From contig JBHJGP010000036.1 of the NCBI GenBank assembly GCA_050331695.1, positions 1-64,000 of the forward strand: DNA of 64,000 nt, in the 5' to 3' direction. This document shows positions 58,361-64,000 of this stretch, in pieces (positions within the stretch are counted from its first letter, which is position 1; each line of letters starts with the position of its first letter). The notes beneath the pieces are model-generated. The model was given only the letters and a program-made list of their open reading frames with translations, did no database searches and had not been told where the DNA came from. This DNA comes from JBHJGP01 sp050331695 (GTDB lineage: Bacteria > Pseudomonadota > Alphaproteobacteria > Geminicoccales > Geminicoccaceae). Position numbers and translations under genes: made by a program.

Positions 58361-59689
58361 CTAGGGAATCAAGGCTGTCCAATCAGGATCCGAGGCATCC
58401 AACGGGGTTGGCACCTCACGCAAATTGTAACCGGTGATGTCGATGGTGAAGAGACGCGTTCGGTCGTTTTGCGGGTCCGTTCGCGAGAAAATGATCACCC
58501 GGCCGTTCGGCGACCATCTCGGACCGTCGTCGAGATAGCTTCGGGTTAGGAGCCGCTCGTTGCTACCGTCGGGCTCCATGACACCGATGTGGAACGCGTT
58601 GTTCTTCAGAACCGTGAACGCGATCAGATCGCCGCGGGGCGACCAGGCGGGACTGCCATACTGGCCCTCGCCGAAACTGATCCGTTTGGCGGGACCTCCG
58701 TCCGTGTTCATGACGTAAAGCAGTGGCCGGCCGCCGCGGTCGGAGTTGAACACGATCTGGCGGCCGTCCGGCGAGAAACTGGGAGAGGTGTCGATGGCGG
58801 GATGGTTGGTGATCTGCCGCTGGGAGCGGCTCGCCAGATCGTAGATGTAGAGATCCGAATTGCCACCCGTCGCCAAGGTCAGGGCGAGGGAGCGGCCGTC
58901 AGGCGAGAACCGCGGCGAGAAGGTCATGCCCTCAAAGCTGCCAAGAAGACTTTCCCGGCCATTGTTCAATTGATGGATGTAGACCTGAGGCGGGATGCCC
59001 CTGTAGGCGAGGTAGGCGACCCGATCCGAGGCCCGATCGACCTGGGGGGTCAGAACTAGCTCGTTGCCGTTGGTGAGAAAGCGATGGTTGGCCCCGTCCT
59101 GGTCCATGACGGCCAGGCGCTTGACCCGCTGAACCTTAGGGCCGGTCTCACTGACATAGACGATCCGGCTGTCGAAATAGCCTCTTTCGCCGGTCAGCCG
59201 CTCGTAGATCTTGTCCGCCATCTTATGCGCGATCCGGCGCCACAGGGCTTCAGGTGCGACGAACCGGGCGCCGTCCATGTAGGCGCCGCCAAATACGTCC
59301 CAGATGCGAACCTCGACCGCGATCTGACCACCGGACAGCCGTTCGACCTTGCCGGCGACCAAAACTTCGGCATTGATCTGGCGCCAGTCCGCGAACCGCG
59401 GGCGTTCCTGAAGGGCTTCCGGCGCCTGGATATAGGCAGCGGGATTGATCGTGGTGAACAGGCCCGAGCGATCGAGATCGGCACTCGCAACCTGGGAGAT
59501 CCGGCCGCCCAAATCGCTGGTGTCGGTGTCAGCGCCGAACAGCGGACTGACCGCGATCGGCACGGGGCTAAGCGTGCCTTCTTCGATCCGAACCCGAAGC
59601 TGGCCGGAACCCTCGGTCGGCCAGCCGACGTCCACGGCAAGCGCGAGCATCAGGAACGCCAAACTGCTCTTCACACGTCTCAACACCAT
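58361..59689 (-). CDS. tolB: Tol-Pal translocation protein TolB
   Basis: Periplasmic six-bladed propeller contacting Pal and TolA. 442 residues. Signal peptide about 1-28. N-terminal domain about 30-165, then WD40-like repeats with the SPRFSPDGRSLALT and SPSFSPDGRQIVFNSDRGG blades. ATG 59689 chosen over the long frame to 59872; tolA stops five bases upstream. Confidence 0.97.
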   Translation of the reverse strand: MVLRRVKSSLAFLMLALAVDVGWPTEGSGQLRVRIEEGTLSPVPIAVSPLFGADTDTSDLGGRISQVASADLDRSGLFTTINPAAYIQAPEALQERPRFADWRQINAEVLVAGKVERLSGGQIAVEVRIWDVFGGAYMDGARFVAPEALWRRIAHKMADKIYERLTGERGYFDSRIVYVSETGPKVQRVKRLAVMDQDGANHRFLTNGNELVLTPQVDRASDRVAYLAYRGIPPQVYIHQLNNGRESLLGSFEGMTFSPRFSPDGRSLALTLATGGNSDLYIYDLASRSQRQITNHPAIDTSPSFSPDGRQIVFNSDRGGRPLLYVMNTDGGPAKRISFGEGQYGSPAWSPRGDLIAFTVLKNNAFHIGVMEPDGSNERLLTRSYLDDGPRWSPNGRVIIFSRTDPQNDRTRLFTIDITGYNLREVPTPLDASDPDWTALIP

Positions 59690-59693
59690 AAAC

Positions 59694-60689
59694 TCAACCT
59701 CGTCTGGCGTTCTTGGGATTGAATTCGAGGATGGTACTCGACCAATCCTCATAGAGTTCCGGCGGCAGGTTGGAGATCGGCGAGCAGGCTTCGACGGCGC
59801 GCTGTGCCGCCTCGGCAACGATCCGGAACAAGGGATCCGAACGCATCCGCGCCTGGTCCGCGACCTCGACACCGGAGAGTCCGCCGTCGGGTCGGAGACG
59901 GATGTTCACCTCGAAGACGCCGACCTCATCGAGCCCGCGGAGCCCGAGTGGAATGCGCCAGCAGGGTTGGATCTGGTCCCGGATCTGCCCTTGGTTCTGG
60001 CCCAGCAGGGCGCGGCGTTCGACGAAGCTGAGCTGGTCGCTATCCGGGGCCTGATCGCCGGTTCCGGTGCCTTCGCGCTCTTCCTCCGCCTGAACCCTTT
60101 CGTTGAGCTCCTCGACGCTTTGCAAAAGCGCCTCCAGTGGATCCGGTTCCGGCTCCGCGTCGGCCGTGGCGTCCGGCGGCGGCGGTGCGGCGGGCGGTGA
60201 CGGGCGTTCGGGGCGCCGGCGCGGCGTAGGTACGGGACGAGGCTCCGGCGCGGCTGCCGCTGTCTCCGGTTCGGGCTCCGGTTCGGGTTCAGGCACCGGT
60301 TCCGGCTCTGGTTGAGGTTCCGGCGCTGGCTCCGGTTCGGGTTGCGGCTGTGGTTCGGGTTGCGGCTCAGGCTCTGGTTGGGGCTCCGGATCGGGCTCAG
60401 GATCGGGTTCCGGCTCGGGCACTGGCTCCGGCTCGGGTTGGGGCTCCGGTTCCGGTTCAGGAGCCGTTTCCGATGGAGCCAATCGGGCGGCTTCGCGCTC
60501 CGGCAGGGGAGCCGCTTCCGCCGGCGGCTGGAACGCACCCTCGTCCGTCTCAAGCGATGCGATGTCGACCAACTCCACGGTGATCGGCTGGCCGAGCTCT
60601 AGACGCTCGCCGAATTCCGGCAGACCGAAAGTGGCGACCAGAAGGATCACCGCGTGCAGGCAGACGGAAGCGATGAGCGCCCGGGTCAT
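59694..60689 (-). CDS. tolA: TolA with long Pro-Glu repeat domain
   Basis: 331 residues. N-terminal helix (about 4-21), then a Pro/Glu-rich segment of PEPEP and PEPQP units (about 77-142), a short helical part (LEALLQSVEELNERVQAEEER) and the C-terminal TolA-like domain III (about 240-331, with IQPCWRIPLGL and VEACSPISNLPPELYEDW). TolA connects the inner membrane TolQR complex to Pal and TolB. The usual long Ala/Lys helix of domain II is replaced by the Pro-Glu rod, as in several Alphaproteobacteria. Confidence 0.93.
   Translation of the reverse strand: MTRALIASVCLHAVILLVATFGLPEFGERLELGQPITVELVDIASLETDEGAFQPPAEAAPLPEREAARLAPSETAPEPEPEPQPEPEPVPEPEPDPEPDPEPQPEPEPQPEPQPQPEPEPAPEPQPEPEPVPEPEPEPEPETAAAAPEPRPVPTPRRRPERPSPPAAPPPPDATADAEPEPDPLEALLQSVEELNERVQAEEEREGTGTGDQAPDSDQLSFVERRALLGQNQGQIRDQIQPCWRIPLGLRGLDEVGVFEVNIRLRPDGGLSGVEVADQARMRSDPLFRIVAEAAQRAVEACSPISNLPPELYEDWSSTILEFNPKNARRG
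60264..60461 (-). repeat. Pro-Glu repeat of tolA
   Basis: About 66 codons of alternating Pro and acidic or Gln residues form a degenerate six-base repeat. It should be prone to slippage in-frame. Confidence 0.85.
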
Positions 60690-60722
60690 GCGCTCAAACG
60701 GTCTGAAAATGGCCCGTCAGGG

Positions 60723-61151
60723 TCAGGACCCCTCGGCGGCTTGAGGCAGCTCGGTGACCAGGGAGACCTGGCGGAATCCGGCACTGTTGATAGCCCCCAT
60801 AACGGCCATCACCTGGCCGTAGTTGATCGCCCGGTCGGCGCGGACGAAGATCCGGGCTTCGCTGTTATTGTCGGTGATCGCCACCAGCCTGGGAGCGATC
60901 TGGGCCAAAGCGATCTCGCTCTCCTGCAGATAGATCGTGCCGTCGGCGGTCACGGTCACCGCCAGCGGCTCATCTTGCCCCGCGAGGGGTGATGCTTGGC
61001 TGCGCGGCAGATCGACTGAAACGCCTGCGGTCAACAAAGGTGCCGTGATCATGAAAACGATCAGCAGCACCAACATCACGTCGACGAACGGCGTCACGTT
61101 GATTTCCGACATCTGTCGTCGCCCGCCCCGTCGTCTGATGCCGCCTGCCAT
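60723..61151 (-). CDS. tolR: TolR (ExbD family)
   Basis: 142 residues. MSEINVTPFVDVMLVLLIVFMI membrane helix with the functional Asp, then the periplasmic domain. Energy-coupling partner of TolQ, between tolQ (22 bases) and tolA. Confidence 0.97.
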   Translation of the reverse strand: MAGGIRRRGGRRQMSEINVTPFVDVMLVLLIVFMITAPLLTAGVSVDLPRSQASPLAGQDEPLAVTVTADGTIYLQESEIALAQIAPRLVAITDNNSEARIFVRADRAINYGQVMAVMGAINSAGFRQVSLVTELPQAAEGS

Positions 61152-61173
61152 GGTTCAGCTCCCGGAGCCCGGC

Positions 61174-61899
61174 TCAGCGAAGCCTGCCCGCGTCGATTTC
61201 ACGATCGAAGACCACTCCTATCTCGTCGGCGAAGCTGTCGAGCCTGGAGGAGTAGGCGTCGAGTTCGCCGGAAAACCTGTTGTAGGCGATGACGGCCGGA
61301 ATGGCCGCTATCAGACCCAGAGCCGTCGCCAGCAGCGCTTCAGCAATCCCGGGTGCGACCACCGCGAGGGTGGTGTTCTTGGTCACCGCGATCGATTGAA
61401 AGCTGTTCATGATGCCCCAGACGGTGCCGAAGAGGCCGACGAAGGGAGCGACCGAGCCGATCGTCGCCAGCGTGCCGAGATTGCGGTCGAGCCGAGCGAT
61501 CTCCCGGTCCGAGGTCAGCGACATCACCTTGGCGATCCGTTGCAGCACTGCCATCCGCGCCGTTAGATCACTCGGCTTCTTCGCTTCTCGCCATTCCTCC
61601 AGGGCGGCCGCGAACATCACCGCCATCGGATGCTGGCTGCCCTGTGTCGCCGTCTGGTAGAGCTCGTCCAGTTGGATGCCGGACCAGAAGGATTGTTCGA
61701 AATCCGTCGACAGCTTACGGATCCGGCCCAGGCGAAAACCCCGGTCGAAGATAACGGCCCAGGTCCACAAAGAGGCGACCAGCAGCAAGAGCATGACCGC
61801 CTTGACCACGATGTCGGCGTCGGCAATCAAATCCCAGACACCGACGCCGGCGCTCACGGCATCACCGATCGTAGCAGTTTGAACGCCGGTTTCTTCCAT
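61174..61899 (-). CDS. tolQ: TolQ (MotA/ExbB family proton channel)
   Basis: 241 residues. Three membrane helices (about 30-52, 140-162, 173-195), with TIGSVAPFVGLFGTVWGIMNSF and GIAEALLATALGL. Uses the proton motive force to drive Tol-Pal. First of tolQRAB-pal-cpoB. Confidence 0.97.
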   Translation of the reverse strand: MEETGVQTATIGDAVSAGVGVWDLIADADIVVKAVMLLLLVASLWTWAVIFDRGFRLGRIRKLSTDFEQSFWSGIQLDELYQTATQGSQHPMAVMFAAALEEWREAKKPSDLTARMAVLQRIAKVMSLTSDREIARLDRNLGTLATIGSVAPFVGLFGTVWGIMNSFQSIAVTKNTTLAVVAPGIAEALLATALGLIAAIPAVIAYNRFSGELDAYSSRLDSFADEIGVVFDREIDAGRLR

Positions 61900-62056
61900 T
61901 GCTCAGCTCTCCGCTGCACACGCCCTCGACCCTCGTGGTCGATGTCTCCAAAGACGGAGAAAAACTGCGGTCTAACAACATGTTGAGAGGGTGTGCTAAG
62001 GCACCATCTCCGCATTTGCCGCGACGAGGCGAAAAAGCAGCGTCATCGCCCACATG
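61900..62056. other. Gap between ybgC and tolQ
   Basis: 157 bases without a gene. Probably carries the tolQ promoter; no clear boxes. Confidence 0.35.
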
Positions 62057-62479
62057 TCAAGTCGCCAGGACCTCGGACGGGCCGTTCAGCACCGCCTTCA
62101 GCTCTTTTGGTATCCGAACCGGGCGTCCGTTCAAGCCAACGATGACCAGTTCTACTTCCAGGTCGCATAAACGTTGCCCGGCCCGAATGACGCTTTGGTT
62201 CAAGCGGATCCGCGTCGGCGTCATCACGCTGACCTTGGTCTCGACGCTCAGCAGATCGTCCAATCGGGCCGAAGCCAGGAAGTCGACGGCCATTCGTTTG
62301 ACGACGATCATGCACTTCAGATCTTCCCGCAAACGCCCGTGCTCGAAACCTCGCTGGCGCAACCACTCGGTCCGTGCCCGCTCGGCGAAGCGAATGTAGT
62401 TTGCATGGTAGACGATGCCGCCGGCATCCGTGTCCTCGTAGTAAACGCGGATGTGCCAGGACGCTGTCGGTTCAGCCAT
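62057..62479 (-). CDS. ybgC: Tol-Pal-associated acyl-CoA thioesterase YbgC
   Basis: 140-residue hotdog thioesterase. YYEDTDAGGIVYHANYIRFAERART holds the catalytic Asp of YbgC-type 4HBT (in parts). Starts at 62479, 8 bases into the ruvB end. An upstream frame to 62512 lacks family character. Usual first member of the tol cluster. Confidence 0.95.
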   Translation of the reverse strand: MAEPTASWHIRVYYEDTDAGGIVYHANYIRFAERARTEWLRQRGFEHGRLREDLKCMIVVKRMAVDFLASARLDDLLSVETKVSVMTPTRIRLNQSVIRAGQRLCDLEVELVIVGLNGRPVRIPKELKAVLNGPSEVLAT

Positions 62480-63521
62480 GATCGTTGGTCGTGATCTGAT
62501 CGAACAGATCACCGGAGCCGGCTGGCACCGGCTCGCCGAGATGGGCGAAGGCCTGGCGGGTCAGGGTTCGGCCCCGGGGGGTTCTCTGCAGCAAGCCCTG
62601 TTGCAGCAGGTAAGGCTCGACCACGTCCTCGAGCGTGTCCCTTTGCTCCGACAGCGCCGCCGCCAGGGTCTCGATCCCCACCGGCCCGCCGCCGTAATGG
62701 GTCGCGATGACGCTCAAGAAGCGCCGGTCGAACCGATCGAGGCCCCGCTTGTCGACGTCGAGGCGATTGAGCGCCCGGTCGGCGGCGGCGGCATCGATCT
62801 GATCGAGCCTGTCGACGGCGGCGAAGTCTCGGACTCGGCGCAAAAGCCGTGAAGCGATCCTCGGCGTGCCCCGCGACCGCCCGGCGATCTCGAGGGCGCC
62901 CTCCTCGGTGAGGTTCATGCCCAAGAGCCTAGCGCCGCGGGTCAGAATTTGGCGAAGCTCCGTCTGGCTGTAGAAATCCAGTCGCGGCGTGATCCCGAAC
63001 CGATCCCTTAGCGGTGTCGTCAGAAGGCCTGTCCGGGTGGTGGCGCCGACCAGCGTGAAAGCCGGCAGATCGATCCGAACCGATCGCGCTGACGGCCCTT
63101 CGCCGATCATCAGGTCGAGCTGGAAATCCTCCATCGCCGGATAGAGCACCTCCTCCACCGCCGGCGCCAGGCGATGGATCTCGTCTATGAACAGCACGTC
63201 GCGGGGTTGCAGATTGGTGAGGAGCGCCGCGAGGTCGCCGGCCCGGGCAATGATCGGCCCGGAGGTCAGGCGAAAGCCGACCCCGAGTTCGGCCGCCAGG
63301 ATCTGCGCCAGCGTGGTTTTGCCGAGACCCGGCGGGCCGGCGAAAAGGACATGGTCCAAAGCCTCTCGCCGTTGTTGCGCCGCCGCGATGAAGACTTCCA
63401 GATTGGCGCGGGTCTGGGCCTGGCCGATGAAGTCCCTGAGCCGTTCGGGCCGAAGCGAGACATCGCGATCCGTGTCCTGTTCCTCGCCATCGAGCAGGCG
63501 CTCAGCCATGGCCGGCGCCAA
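62472..63521 (-). CDS. ruvB: Holliday junction helicase RuvB
   Basis: 349 residues. N-terminal segment RPERLRDFIGQ, Walker A GPPGLGKTT (62-70), Walker B LFIDEIHRL, sensor GATTRTGLLTTPLRDRFGI and C-terminal winged helix. Overlaps ruvA upstream by 20 bases and ybgC by 8. Confidence 0.97.
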   Translation of the reverse strand: MAPAMAERLLDGEEQDTDRDVSLRPERLRDFIGQAQTRANLEVFIAAAQQRREALDHVLFAGPPGLGKTTLAQILAAELGVGFRLTSGPIIARAGDLAALLTNLQPRDVLFIDEIHRLAPAVEEVLYPAMEDFQLDLMIGEGPSARSVRIDLPAFTLVGATTRTGLLTTPLRDRFGITPRLDFYSQTELRQILTRGARLLGMNLTEEGALEIAGRSRGTPRIASRLLRRVRDFAAVDRLDQIDAAAADRALNRLDVDKRGLDRFDRRFLSVIATHYGGGPVGIETLAAALSEQRDTLEDVVEPYLLQQGLLQRTPRGRTLTRQAFAHLGEPVPAGSGDLFDQITTNDHG

Positions 63522-64000
63522 CCTTCGGCGTCAGGCGGGCGAGGCAGAGACGAATCACCTGTTCCAAAGGGGCCGCGCGATCTTGTGCCATGACCGCCTG
63601 CACGGCGAGCAACGCCTCGCTCCGGCCGTAACCCAGATTGACCAGTGCCGAAAGCGCGTCGGCGCCGGTTTGGTCGTCCTTCAACGGAACCGGATCACCG
63701 CCGGAAGTGGCGGCGGGCGCCACCTGGAACGGGCTCGCGCCGACGGCGCCGATCCGTTCCTGCAATTCGGTCACAAGTCTCGCCGCCAGCCGCTTGCCGA
63801 CCCCGTTGGCCCGGGTCAGCGCGGTCTTGTCACCGGCGGCGATCGCCAGATGGAGATCGGGCGCACTGAACGCATCCTGGATCGCCAGCGCGAGCCGGGC
63901 GCCGACGCCCTGGACCGACTGGAGGAGACGGAACAAAGATCGCTCCTCGGCGGTCGCGAAACCGTAGAGCCAGATCGCGTCCTCGCGCATTTGGGTTTCG
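63502..64000 (-). CDS. ruvA: Holliday junction protein RuvA (5' end outside window)
   Basis: The frame continues past the window edge. Visible part begins just before VREDAI-like MREDAIWLYGFAT and includes the second domain HhH motifs (LQSVQGVGARLALAI and LTRANGVGKRLAARLV), a linker and the C-terminal RuvB-binding domain (DALSALVNLGYGRSEALLAV). About 35-60 N-terminal residues are missing. Confidence 0.95.
   Translation of the reverse strand, partial: ETQMREDAIWLYGFATAEERSLFRLLQSVQGVGARLALAIQDAFSAPDLHLAIAAGDKTALTRANGVGKRLAARLVTELQERIGAVGASPFQVAPAATSGGDPVPLKDDQTGADALSALVNLGYGRSEALLAVQAVMAQDRAAPLEQVIRLCLARLTPKVGAGHG

Noticed and set aside
60264..60461. CRISPR-like array
   Set aside because: The repetition is codon-level Pro-Glu repeat inside tolA, without spacers.

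Overview
The window looks like chromosomal DNA from a high-GC alphaproteobacterium, most likely of the Rhodospirillales in the broad sense. Evidence: the aroK-aroB-HlyC/CorC operon diverging from a tiny membrane gene and xerD; a one-piece glycine-cleavage P-protein under a tandem glycine riboswitch; an Mcl-type malyl-CoA lyase; a DUF4170 gene; and the order ruvA-ruvB-ybgC-tolQRAB-pal-cpoB-tilS-ftsH. I see no rRNA, tRNA, CRISPR array, transposase or phage integrase. Genus assignment is not possible from sequence reading alone.

Layout. 1-4.1 kb (minus): a tiny membrane protein, thiopurine methyltransferase, then HlyC/CorC, aroB and aroK. 4.2-8.2 kb (plus): tiny membrane protein, xerD, a translationally coupled mcl1/thioesterase pair and accA. 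8.2-14.8 kb: TVP38 protein with a MerA-like flavoprotein, a prolyl-tRNA editing protein, a tyrosine-phosphatase-fold protein lacking its catalytic Cys, a GDSL esterase, a membrane-protein gene broken by two in-frame stops, and a sulfotransferase. 15.0-19.8 kb: tandem glycine riboswitch and gcvT-gcvH-gcvP. 20-26 kb: DUF533 protein, esterase, a Phd/PIN toxin-antitoxin pair whose toxin is cut by an amber codon, XRE/MmyB regulator, CutA, a GYF-TIGR00266 protein and an EamA exporter. 26.1-29.6 kb (minus): GT39, GT2 and a flippase-like protein, overlapping end to end, a likely lipid-linked sugar transfer set. 29.7-41.3 kb: orphan OmpR-type regulator, two cupins, an EF-G-like GTPase, RmuC, a Tat-exported PotD-like protein, a quinone reductase, periplasmic cyclophilin, the Anbu proteasome homologue overlapping glutaminase, an ABC-F ATPase and a GNAT enzyme. 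41.4-45.8 kb: a sugar ABC transporter with ATPase, binding protein and only one permease, interrupted by an opposite-strand phasin/helix-hairpin-helix gene. 45.9-50.9 kb: small protein, LysR regulator, GST, a three-module flavin/Fe-S oxidoreductase, DUF4170 and GNAT.

50.9-53.7 kb holds a flippase-like gene and an alkaline-phosphatase-superfamily gene flanked by two copies of the ftsH 3' end, which suggests an insertion at the ftsH terminus. 53.7-64 kb (minus) is core: ruvA (cut by the window edge), ruvB, ybgC, tolQ, tolR, tolA, tolB, pal, cpoB, tilS and ftsH, covering Holliday-junction processing, envelope constriction, tRNA-Ile lysidinylation and membrane proteolysis.

Most of the window is ordinary chromosomal core. 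The points most worth a second look are the duplicated ftsH tail bracketing two genes, three genes or domains disabled by single-base changes (the double-stop membrane gene, the amber-cut PIN toxin, the Cys-to-Ser phosphatase), the mcl1-thioesterase coupling, the Anbu-glutaminase coupling, and the sugar ABC transporter without a MalF partner.
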